NCBI GenBank assembly: GCA_020633335.1
Contig: JACKDU010000003.1
Span: 310,001 to 374,000, forward strand
Source: Myxococcales bacterium
GTDB lineage: Bacteria; Myxococcota_A; Polyangia; Nannocystales; Nannocystaceae
DNA: 64,000 nt
Direction: 5' to 3'
The position numbers were made by a program, and so were the translations under genes. Positions 34,865-42,042 of this stretch are shown here, in pieces (the stretch's first letter is position 1; the number at the start of each line of letters is the position of its first letter). Below the pieces are notes generated by a model that worked only from the letters and a program-made list of their open reading frames with translations, was not told the origin of the DNA and searched no databases.

Positions 34865-36349
34865 CTAGGCCGGTCGCGCGCCCTCGCGGGCCCAGCTCCG
34901 CAGGGCCTCGATCGACCCGCGGCGCGCCCGCGAGAGCGGCACCGTCGCCTGCACCGCGCGCTCGAGATCCGCGGCCGCCAGCGGCCGCCCCTCGGCGAAG
35001 GCGTCGAGGCGGGCCTCGACGATCGCCGCCTCGAGCTCGGCGCCCGAGAAGCCCTCGGCCGCGGCCGCGACCTCGAGGAGCGCGCCGAGGGGATCGGCGA
35101 GCGGCGGGGCGGCGCCGAGGCGCTGGGCCGGCGCGAGCTCGAGGTGGACGCGGGCGATCGCCCGGCGGGTCTCGGCGTCCGGGAGGTCGACGAAGAAGAC
35201 CTCGTCGAGGCGGCCGCGGCGGAGGAGCTCGGGCGGCAGGCGATCGATCTGGTTGGCGGTGGCGACGACGAAGACCGGCCGCCGCCGCTCCTGCAACCAG
35301 GTGAGGAGGCCGCCGACGACCCGGGCCGTGGTCCCGCCGTCGCTCGCTCCGGCGTCGGCGCCGGCGAAGCCCTTGTCGATCTCGTCGATCCAGAGGACCA
35401 CCGGCGCGAGGCGCTCGGCGAGCGCGGTGACCTGGCGGAGGTTGGCCTCGCTCTCGCCGACCGTGCCGCCGAAGAGGCGTCCGGGCTCGAGGCGGAGGAG
35501 CTCGAGCCCGAGCATCGACGCGCAGACCCGGGCCGCGAGGCTCTTGCCGCAGCCCTGGACGCCGACCAGGAGGACGCCGCGGGGATCGGGGATCGCCGCC
35601 GCCCGGGCGCGGGGATCGAGCGCCAGGGCCCGCCGCCGCAGCCAGCGCTTGAGCCCCTCGAGGCCGCCGAGGAGCTCGGGGGGGGTCGCCGCGGCCCGCT
35701 CGAGGAGGCCGCCGCCGGCGAGCGCGTCCGGCTTGTGCTCGCCGACGTGGCGGAGGAGCGCCGCGGGGTCGGCGCCGTGGGCGAGGAGGGCCTCGGCGAT
35801 CAGGCGATCAAAGGTGAGGAGGTCGAGGCCGAGGCCGAGGCGCGCCAGACCGTCGCCGGCGGCGTCGAGGGCCGCGTCGGCGCCGGCGACCCCGCGCAGC
35901 GCCTGGCTCCGGCCGAGGCGATCGAGGCGGCGGCGGAGCTCCTCCGGATCCGGGAGCCCGAGCTCGACGCCCACCAGCTCGGGGATCCGCGTCGGCGGAT
36001 CCCCGGGGCCGATCGCCAGGATCGCCGGGCCGCGGCTCCGCTGCGCGAGCTCCCGCAGCGCCCGCTGGGCGATCGGATCCGCCGCCAGCGCCGCCCCGGG
36101 ATCGAGGAGGATCCAGAGCGCATCGCCCCGCTGCTCGGCGAGCTCGCCGAGGAGCTCGGCGAGCGGGAGTCGGGCGCCCTGGTGATCGCGGCCGCGGGTC
36201 GGGCTCCAGGTGTGGACCGGCCAGCCGAGCGCCTCGCCGATCCCCTCGGCGAGGTCGATCGCCCGCGCCTCTTCGCACGTGCGGAGCCAGAGCCCGCGGC
36301 TCCCCGCCCGCAGCGCGCGCTCGATCCGGAGGTGGAGGGAGCCGCCCAT
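34865..36349 (-). CDS. Ycf46-like AAA+ ATPase
   Basis: 494 aa. N-terminal half (1-245) is the Ycf46-type non-AAA part ('LWLRTCEEARAIDLAEGIGEAL', 'ILAIGPGDPPTRIPELVGVEL'). The AAA+ module follows: Walker A 'GVQGCGKSLAAR', Walker B 'VVLWIDEIDKGF', sensor 'VFVVATANQIDRLPPELLRRGRLDEVF' with the Arg finger region. Single AAA domain, length normal for Ycf46. TAGACT 7 bases before ATG supports the start. It is the first gene of the unit with the zinc-ribbon and DUF1257 genes. Probably a regulatory remodeling ATPase; substrate unknown. Confidence 0.9.
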   Translation of the reverse strand: MGGSLHLRIERALRAGSRGLWLRTCEEARAIDLAEGIGEALGWPVHTWSPTRGRDHQGARLPLAELLGELAEQRGDALWILLDPGAALAADPIAQRALRELAQRSRGPAILAIGPGDPPTRIPELVGVELGLPDPEELRRRLDRLGRSQALRGVAGADAALDAAGDGLARLGLGLDLLTFDRLIAEALLAHGADPAALLRHVGEHKPDALAGGGLLERAAATPPELLGGLEGLKRWLRRRALALDPRARAAAIPDPRGVLLVGVQGCGKSLAARVCASMLGLELLRLEPGRLFGGTVGESEANLRQVTALAERLAPVVLWIDEIDKGFAGADAGASDGGTTARVVGGLLTWLQERRRPVFVVATANQIDRLPPELLRRGRLDEVFFVDLPDAETRRAIARVHLELAPAQRLGAAPPLADPLGALLEVAAAAEGFSGAELEAAIVEARLDAFAEGRPLAAADLERAVQATVPLSRARRGSIEALRSWAREGARPA

Positions 36350-36356
36350 CGCCGCG

Positions 36357-36362
36357 AGTCTA
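36357..36362 (-). promoter_or_regulatory. -10-like hexamer TAGACT, 7 nt before start
   Basis: Minus-strand GCTAGACT followed by seven bases and the ATG of the Ycf46-like gene. Confidence 0.45.
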
Positions 36363-36404
36363 GCAGCGCGCCGACGCGCGGGGCGGCGGCGGACGCCGCG
36401 GTGG

Positions 36405-36410
36405 TACGAT
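36405..36410 (+). promoter_or_regulatory. -10-like hexamer TACGAT, 7 nt before ATG 36418
   Basis: GGTACGAT-N7-ATG, identical in form to that at 30190. It makes ATG 36418 preferable to ATG 36409, which overlaps the hexamer. Confidence 0.45.
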
Positions 36411-36417
36411 GCCGGCG

Positions 36418-37241
36418 ATGTCGCCCGGGCAGCGCTACCGCGTCCATCGGATCATCGACGCGATCCTCCTGCCGCTCCTCCTCGGCCTCGGCCTCCTCGC
36501 GGCCGACCCCGGGCTCTGGTACGCGTGCCTGGGGATCGCCTTCGTCGCCCTCGCGGGCCCCGTGCTCCTCGGCGCGGGCGTCGTCACGCTCCTCTCGGAG
36601 CGCCGCGGCGATCGGATCCAGGGGCCCCGCAAGCGGCCGCCGCCGATCGCCACCGAGGCCTTCGAGACCGCGCGGGCGATGCTGGTCGCCGCCTCCTTCG
36701 CCGCCTGGCCGATGATGCTCTGGCGCCTCGGGCGGCCGACCGGGATGGTCCTCGATCTCGCGGCCGCCGGGATCTCGCCCTGGGTGATCGTCCTCCAGAC
36801 CCTCGCCGGCCTCGTGGTCCTCGACGCCTGGCTCTACTGGAAGCACCGGATCCTCCACACCCGCGCGCTCTTCGGCTTCCACCGCGGCCACCACGCCTTC
36901 CGCGATCCGACCGCCTTCGCCGGCTTCGCGGTCGGCCCGGTCGAGTCGCTGATGACCTTCTGGCCGATCCTCCTCCTCTGCATCCCGGAGGCGACCCACT
37001 GGGCGCCGCTCTACTTCGGCCTGGTGATCGCCTTCGTCAACCTCAACTTCTACCTCCACTGCGGGGTCCGGATCGGCCTCCTCGAGCGGGTGCTGCCGCG
37101 GGTCTTCTCAACACCTCGGCCTTCCACAACGTCCACCACTCGCACGCCAGCGTCCACTTCGGCGAGGCGATGATCCTCTGGGACGTCCTCTGCAAGACCC
37201 GCCTGGTCGATCGGCCAGAGACCAAGCCGGTCGCGGCCTGA
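36418..37241 (+). pseudogene. Fatty-acid hydroxylase / sterol desaturase family gene with frameshift
   Basis: Begins 'MSPGQRYRVHRIIDAILLPL', with several membrane helices and two of the diiron His boxes: 'WKHRILHT' and 'HRGHHAFRDP'. The frame then fails at about 37105; a one-base shift restores 'GLLNTSAFHNVHHSHASVHF' and 'MILWDVLCKTRLVDRPETKP', giving the third box HNVHH and a natural stop at 37239-37241. The joined product is about 275 aa, the normal family size. The family hydroxylates or desaturates membrane lipids with a diiron centre. The broken site is next to a CGGG run; an assembly error is as likely as a true inactivation. Confidence 0.8.
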
Positions 37242-37503
37242 GCGCGGCCTCGGGCTGCACGCGTTCCGCTTCGAGCCGCAGAGCACACCCTCCGCGGCCC
37301 GACCGGCGGGCTCGAGCGCTTCGAGATCCCGTGGTCGCGGGAGCTCGTCGACGGTCACGAGTGGAAGCCGCGCTGGCGGGAGCGCTGGCAGACGCCCGCC
37401 TCGCGCCGCGCGGCGTCCCGGCCAGGCCCCCGCCGCTGGCCGTGCCCGCGACGATCCGCAATCCGGCTCCGCGGCCGCCCCGGGAGCGTCTACCCTCGAT
37501 CGC
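37242..37503 (+). other. Possible decayed coding fragment before the monooxygenase gene
   Basis: No intact ORF. One frame reads 'GLERFEIPWSRELVDGHEW' then 'KPRWRERWQTP', which looks like real protein with Trp and charged residues, but there is no start and flanking parts need frame changes. It may be a remnant of a deleted gene. The segment ends with TACCCT and the start of the next gene. Confidence 0.3.
37491..37496 (+). promoter_or_regulatory. -10-like hexamer TACCCT, 7 nt before GTG 37504
   Basis: TACCCT, seven bases, then GTG-ATG. It fits the recurring start pattern and favours GTG 37504. Confidence 0.4.
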
Positions 37504-38910
37504 GTGATGACCCGCCGGCCCGCGACGCTCCCCCTCCTCGTGGCTCTCTTCATCGCCTGCGGCGACGACGGCGGGGCCACCAGCGCGACCGCTGGCTCGA
37601 CCTCCACCGGCGATTCGACGACGACGACCACCGCCGCGACGACCACCGGCGGAGGATCGACGAGCGGCAGCAGCAGCGAGGGCAGCAGCGGGAGCGGCGG
37701 CGAGCCGGCGCTGACCTACTACCGCGACATCAAGGCGATCCTCGACGCGAAGTGCGCCAACTGCCACAAACCCGGCGACATCGCCCCCTTCTCGCTGACG
37801 ACCTACGACGAGGCGGCGATGTGGGCCCCGATCTTCGGCGAGATCATCGAGGCCCGCGAGATGCCGCCCTGGGGTGCCGACGCCGCCTGCCGCAGCTACA
37901 AGCACGACGCCTCGCTGACCGACGAGGAGCTGGCGATGACCCTCGCGTGGATCGATCTCGGCGCGCCCGAGGGCGACCCGGCCGACGCGCCGCCGCCCCC
38001 CGAGCCGCCGCCGGCGATCGACTACGACGTCGAGCTCCAGCTCCCCGAGCCCTTCGCCCCGACGGTCTACCCCGACGAGTACCGCTGCTTCCTGAGCCCG
38101 TGGCCGGCGGCCGAGGAGCGCTTCGTCACAGCCTTCGACATCGAGCCTGGCGAGCGCTCGATCGTCCACCACGTCATCGTCTACGTGATCCCGCCGGACC
38201 AGGTCGACACCTACACCGCCCTCGACGACGCCGACCCGGGGCCCGGCTACCCCTGCTTCGGCGGCCCCGGCGGCGAGAAGATCCCGCGGGCGCAGTGGCT
38301 CGGCGCCTGGGCGCCGGGCTTCCCCGGCGGCGCGCTCCCGGAGGGGACCGGGATCGGCGTCGCGCCGGGATCGCTGGTCGCCCTCCAGGTCCACTACCAC
38401 CCGGTCCAGGGGGCCGCGCCCGACCTCTCGAAGATCCACATCCGGACCGCGCCGAGCGTCGATCGCCCGGCCTACCTGATGCCGATCGCCAACCCGCTCT
38501 GGATGCTCGGGGTCCAGCCGATGACGATCCCCGCGGGCGCGAGCGACGTCACCCACTTCTTCGACATCGACGTGCCGAGCGCGATCGACTTCCTCTTCCC
38601 CGACTCGACCTGGGGGAAGGACGGGCCGGTGCTCGCCTGGGCGGCCGGCGTCCACATGCACAACCTCGGGACCGAGGCGAGCGTGATCGTCCAGCGCCAG
38701 GACGGCGACGAGTGCCTGGTCGACGTCCCTCGCTGGGACTTCAACTGGCAGGCGACCTACGAGTTCAGCGAGCCGACGCTCATCGATCCCAAGGACACGC
38801 TCCACCTCGAGTGTCACTTCAACAACGCCGCCGGCGACAAGACCGTCGCCTGGGGCGACGGCACCGGCGACGAGATGTGCCTCGGGATCGTCTACGTGAG
38901 CGCGCCCTGA
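37504..38910 (+). CDS. Cytochrome c / PHM-like copper type II monooxygenase lipoprotein
   Basis: 468 aa. Lipobox FIACGDD (Cys19), Ser/Thr/Gly linker to about 65, a cytochrome-c-type segment with heme motif C84-ANC-H88 and a distal 'MPPWGAD', then a domain resembling copper type II ascorbate-dependent monooxygenases (peptidylglycine hydroxylase fold): 'ERSIVHHVIVYVI', 'ALQVHYHPVQ' and 'WAAGVHMHNLG' supply His ligands. The cytochrome could feed electrons to the copper site. Predicted to work outside the cytoplasm; substrate unknown. Start GTG 37504 with ATG one codon later. Followed by an inverted-repeat element. Confidence 0.88.
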   Translation: MMTRRPATLPLLVALFIACGDDGGATSATAGSTSTGDSTTTTTAATTTGGGSTSGSSSEGSSGSGGEPALTYYRDIKAILDAKCANCHKPGDIAPFSLTTYDEAAMWAPIFGEIIEAREMPPWGADAACRSYKHDASLTDEELAMTLAWIDLGAPEGDPADAPPPPEPPPAIDYDVELQLPEPFAPTVYPDEYRCFLSPWPAAEERFVTAFDIEPGERSIVHHVIVYVIPPDQVDTYTALDDADPGPGYPCFGGPGGEKIPRAQWLGAWAPGFPGGALPEGTGIGVAPGSLVALQVHYHPVQGAAPDLSKIHIRTAPSVDRPAYLMPIANPLWMLGVQPMTIPAGASDVTHFFDIDVPSAIDFLFPDSTWGKDGPVLAWAAGVHMHNLGTEASVIVQRQDGDECLVDVPRWDFNWQATYEFSEPTLIDPKDTLHLECHFNNAAGDKTVAWGDGTGDEMCLGIVYVSAP

Positions 38911-38926
38911 TCCGGCGCTAGTGCCT

Positions 38927-39063
38927 CGACCGCGACGTATCGACCCACCTCGCGCCGGGATCGTCGTCGCTGGCTAGGCGCGAGGAGGGCGCAGATCGGG
39001 CATCTGTAGCAACAACGCCAGCGGCGGCGAGACCAAGCGAGGTGGGTCGATACGTCGCGGTCG
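38927..39063. repeat. Element with 27-bp perfect inverted repeats
   Basis: Arms 38927-38953 and 39037-39063 are exact complements over 27 bases, separated by 83 bases. The octamer GGCGCTAG lies outside both arms (left about 38914-38921, right about 39065-39072) in direct orientation, like a target duplication, though the gaps to the arms differ (5 and 1 bases). Inside is a short motif repeated at 43224. It sits between a + gene end and a convergent - gene end. It may be a MITE-like element or a long-stem bidirectional terminator. Confidence 0.65.
38978..39008 (+). repeat. Copy 1 of short intergenic repeat
   Basis: GCGCGAGGAGGGCGCAG, then one variable base, TCGGGC, two variable bases, CTG. 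It recurs at 43224-43255. It can form two small hairpins (GCGC...GCGC and CAGAT...ATCTG). Meaning unknown. Confidence 0.5.
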
Positions 39064-39068
39064 CGGCG

Positions 39069-40706
39069 CTAGATCGTCTTGATGTACTCGATCACCGCCC
39101 GCCGCTCGTCCGGCGAGAGGTGATCGCCGAAGGTGTGGCCGGCGTTGCCGTGGCCGGGCTTCGAGGTGTCGTAGACGTGCTTGCGCTGATCGGCCGGGGC
39201 GCCGTCCTGGCCGTAGGGGAGCGCCTCGAAGGGCCAGCCGAGCGCGTCCTCGTCGAAGTTCGTGCTGTCATAGTCGACCCGCCGCCACGAGCTCGGGCGG
39301 GCCGCGCTCTCGAGGACGAGCTCGATCGTCGGCACCGAGCCGTTGTGGAGGAAGGGCGCGGTCGCCCAGACGCCGTCGAGCGGCGGCGCGACGTAGCCGG
39401 GGAAGGGATCGTCCAGGACCAGCTCGGTGAAGCCGCCGTAGTACGAGGCGTTGAACCACTCGACCTGGTAGCCGATCTCCTCGCCGGCCTCGATGATCGT
39501 CGGGTCGGTGCCGATCAGATCGTTGGGGAAGATCAGGTTCGGGTAGGTCTCGTCGGCCTCGTCGGCGGCGTAGGTCCCGTGGCAGCCCGCGCAATTGTCG
39601 AGGAAGAGCGCCTCGCCCTCGGCCGCGAGCGCCGGGTCGATCGCGAAGGGGTACTTCGGCTCGCGCAGCGATCGGATGTAGGCGCCGATGTCGTCGAAGT
39701 AGTCGATGATCCCCGCGGCCTCGGCGACGGTGTCGGTGCAGAGCGACGAGGCGAAGGCCATCGACCCCCGGTGATCGCCGCGGGCCATGCCGTTGTAGAA
39801 GAGGCCGTTCTTCTTGTAGGCGCGCCACCAGGGCGGGGTGTCGACCGGCCCCATGATGTCCGGGAGGTCGACCAGCGGCTCGTCGCTCCAGGCGAGGGTG
39901 TCGACGTCGCGGTGGGCGGCGAGGCGGACCGCGAGCATGTCGGCCGGGTTGGTGCCGACCGTGAGCATCGTCGTGTAGGGGCCGATCGCCTTGTAGCGCG
40001 ACGCGAACTTGTTGATCTCCGCGAGGACGCCGCCCGGCCAGGGGATCAGCGGGAGGTTCTCGACGAGGTTGCCCATCGGCACCGTCGTGAAGTCCATGTC
40101 GGCGACCCCGAGGCCGATGACAAGCTCGCCGTTGAACTTGCCCGCGTGGCACTCGAGGCAGTTGAGGCTGACGATCTCGACGCCGCTCGACGGGGTGTGG
40201 ACCGTCCAGTTGTAGGGGACGTCGGCGTTCTTGCCGGTCCGGAAGGGGAGGGTCTCGCCGCTGGTGAAGGCGCCGAGGAGCGGCTCGGCGAGCGGCCAGA
40301 TCAACCAGGGGACACCGCAGGTGACGTAGCCCTTGTTGAGCACCGCGTCGAAGCCGGCGACCGGATCGCCCGGAGGGTCGTCGCCCGGCGGGATCGGCTC
40401 GCCGAAGTCCCAGGGGCCGGGCGGGGGCATCGCGTCGCCGGTGGTGTCGCTGCCGGTGTCGCTCTCGCTCTCGCCCCCGCCGCTGCTCGCGTCACCGCCT
40501 GTGTCGCTCGCAGCGCTCGTGCCTGCGCTGGCGCTCGCGCTGCTGCCAGCCGACGCGCCGGTGCTCGCGGAGGTGTCGGAGGTCGGGTCGTCGGTGGCGC
40601 TCGCGTCCCCGCCGACGCCGTCATCACCGCAGCCGCCGCCCATACCAACGAGGGCAGCGCCGAGCACCAGGCCGGGCCATCTTGAGCCGAGCATCAGAGC
40701 CTCCAT
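39069..40706 (-). CDS. Diheme c-type cytochrome, RoxA-like, lipoprotein
   Basis: 545 aa. Lipobox GMGGGCGDD, then a Thr/Ser/Ala/Asp linker to about 95. Two heme motifs: 'NCLECHAGKFNG' and 'NCAGCHGTYAAD'. The C-terminal part 'GVWATAPFLHNGSVPTIELVL' and 'TSKPGHGNAGHTFGDHLSPDERRAVIEYIKTI' matches the RoxA/RoxB rubber-oxygenase and related diheme cytochrome family. It would act on the cell surface or extracellularly, perhaps oxidising a hydrocarbon or acting as peroxidase; the substrate is unknown. An in-frame ATG four codons later is also possible. Divergent from the micro-gene pair at 40881. Confidence 0.88.
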   Translation of the reverse strand: MEALMLGSRWPGLVLGAALVGMGGGCGDDGVGGDASATDDPTSDTSASTGASAGSSASASAGTSAASDTGGDASSGGGESESDTGSDTTGDAMPPPGPWDFGEPIPPGDDPPGDPVAGFDAVLNKGYVTCGVPWLIWPLAEPLLGAFTSGETLPFRTGKNADVPYNWTVHTPSSGVEIVSLNCLECHAGKFNGELVIGLGVADMDFTTVPMGNLVENLPLIPWPGGVLAEINKFASRYKAIGPYTTMLTVGTNPADMLAVRLAAHRDVDTLAWSDEPLVDLPDIMGPVDTPPWWRAYKKNGLFYNGMARGDHRGSMAFASSLCTDTVAEAAGIIDYFDDIGAYIRSLREPKYPFAIDPALAAEGEALFLDNCAGCHGTYAADEADETYPNLIFPNDLIGTDPTIIEAGEEIGYQVEWFNASYYGGFTELVLDDPFPGYVAPPLDGVWATAPFLHNGSVPTIELVLESAARPSSWRRVDYDSTNFDEDALGWPFEALPYGQDGAPADQRKHVYDTSKPGHGNAGHTFGDHLSPDERRAVIEYIKTI

Positions 40707-40880
40707 CTCCGCAGACGCGGACGCCGATGATAGCGGGCGCGGTCACGTGCGCGCAATCCCGGGCCAGCGACGACGACGATGCGCCAGCGCCCCGGTGCCC
40801 CCGTCGAGGGGTGGTCGGGCCCCAGCGACGGCGGTCCGGCGCGAGAGCATCAACCAACCATCCATTCGGGAGAGCGCGCG

Positions 40881-40949
40881 ATGAAGGTCAGGACCAAGAC
40901 ACGGGCAGGGGGCTGCAGCGGCCCGGGGAACGGCGATTGTCCGCACTGA
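40881..40949 (+). CDS. Tiny Cys-containing peptide gene 1 (22 aa), candidate precursor peptide
   Basis: 22 codons plus TGA. Starts MKVRTKTRAG, followed directly by GCSGPG, then NGDC and PH. GGGAGAG lies about seven bases before ATG. It is a paralogue of the gene 14 bases downstream: both share MKxxTKxxAG, GCSGPG and a second Cys. Within the shared codons the DNA differs mainly at third positions (ACC/ACG, GCA/GCC, GGC/GGG, GGC/GGA, CCG/CCC), which indicates protein-level selection. The basic N-terminus plus Cys/Gly/Pro core is consistent with a ribosomally made peptide precursor. No recognised modification enzyme (LanM, YcaO, radical SAM) lies nearby. Too short for usual gene callers. Confidence 0.65.
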   Translation: MKVRTKTRAGGCSGPGNGDCPH

Positions 40950-40963
40950 GGGGGAGCACGACG

Positions 40964-41044
40964 ATGAAGCGCAAGACGAAGATCAAGGCCGGTGATCCGA
41001 GCCCCGGGTGCAGCGGACCCGGGGCGAGCTGCCACACCGGCTAG
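40964..41044 (+). CDS. Tiny Cys-containing peptide gene 2 (26 aa), candidate precursor peptide
   Basis: 26 codons plus TAG. Starts MKRKTKIKAG, then DPSP, GCSGPG, ASCHTG. GGGGGAG lies about nine bases before ATG. It differs from peptide 1 by a four-residue insert before GCSGPG and a different tail. Its stop codon overlaps the stop of the convergent Rieske oxygenase gene: the four bases CTAG at 41041-41044 serve both. A Rieske oxygenase and a flavin monooxygenase follow on the opposite strand; whether they act on the peptides is not shown by the sequence. Confidence 0.65.
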   Translation: MKRKTKIKAGDPSPGCSGPGASCHTG

Positions 41045-42042
41045 CCCCCGGTCGCTTCGCCCTCGCCGCGGTAGATCCGGGCGATGTGCCGCCGCGAGGC
41101 GGTCAGCGCCTTGTCGAAGCGACCGAGCGCCCGCCCCTTGAGGACCACCGGCGGCGCCTCCATCGCGTCGAGGAGGCGGGCGTCGCGGCCGACCTCGATC
41201 CGCACCAGGAGCCGCGTCATCGGGAAGCGGATCGCCTCGAGGAGGGGCCGCCGCCAGCGGGCGCTGCTCGCGTACGCGAGGACGATGAGGTCGGTGAGGG
41301 CGGGCCCCACCGGCGTGTAGAAGACGGCGATCCGCAGCGCCGGGCCGCGCCGCTCGTCGCTCCCGCGGACCAGGAAGTACTGGTCGTAGATCGTGTGGAC
41401 CGGCGAGAAGCGGGTGGTCCAGGCGTCGACGAAGTCGGCCTCGCGGGGGATCTGGAAGACCCCGCGGATCGGCGCCGGCAGCCGGCGCTGCGGGCCGCGG
41501 TTGAAGACCGTGACCGCGTCGTCGGTGATCGTCGTCGCGCACTCGACCTCGGCCATCCGCTCGAGCGGGTAGCCGAGGAAGGCGTGGACCGGCGGGGTGT
41601 GCTCGACCTCGGTGAAGTTGTCGAGGACGACCTCGAGGGGCGCCTGGACCCGCCGGCGGAGCGTCGTCACCCGGCCGTGGCCGCTGATGTCGACGAAGGG
41701 GAAGGGCATGTCGCTGCCGGCCCGGCGGATCCAGAGGAGGCCGTGGCGCTCGACCGCCTCCCAGGCGCGCGCGCAGGGCCTCGCGGTCGGCGTCCCCGGG
41801 GCCTGGCCGCGGCCGTCGGTCGCCCAGCGCCAGCCGTGGTAGGGGCACACGAGCTGACCCGCGTCGACCCGCCCGCGGTGGAGCGGGAAGCCGCGGTGGG
41901 GGCAGGTGTTGTCGAGCGCGCCGAGGCGCGGGCCGTCGCGGAACAAGACGACGTCGGCGCCCGCGAGGGTGACCTTGAGGGGCCGCCGCCGCCGGAGCTC
42001 GCGGCTGAGGGCGACCGGGTGCCAGTGGTCGAAGAGCGTCAT
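41041..42042 (-). CDS. Rieske non-heme iron oxygenase, alpha-type subunit
   Basis: 333 aa. Rieske [2Fe-2S] motif CPHRG at Cys47/His49 and CPYHGW at Cys66/His69. The catalytic mononuclear iron site is 'LDNFTEVEHTPPVHAFLG' (Asp/Glu...His...His). Similar to ring-hydroxylating and choline/carnitine-type Rieske oxygenases without a separate beta subunit. No ferredoxin or reductase gene is adjacent. It overlaps the upstream flavin monooxygenase gene by 4 bases (ATGA), so the two probably act in the same pathway. It meets the micro-gene 2 stop at its own stop codon. Confidence 0.92.
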   Translation of the reverse strand: MTLFDHWHPVALSRELRRRRPLKVTLAGADVVLFRDGPRLGALDNTCPHRGFPLHRGRVDAGQLVCPYHGWRWATDGRGQAPGTPTARPCARAWEAVERHGLLWIRRAGSDMPFPFVDISGHGRVTTLRRRVQAPLEVVLDNFTEVEHTPPVHAFLGYPLERMAEVECATTITDDAVTVFNRGPQRRLPAPIRGVFQIPREADFVDAWTTRFSPVHTIYDQYFLVRGSDERRGPALRIAVFYTPVGPALTDLIVLAYASSARWRRPLLEAIRFPMTRLLVRIEVGRDARLLDAMEAPPVVLKGRALGRFDKALTASRRHIARIYRGEGEATGG

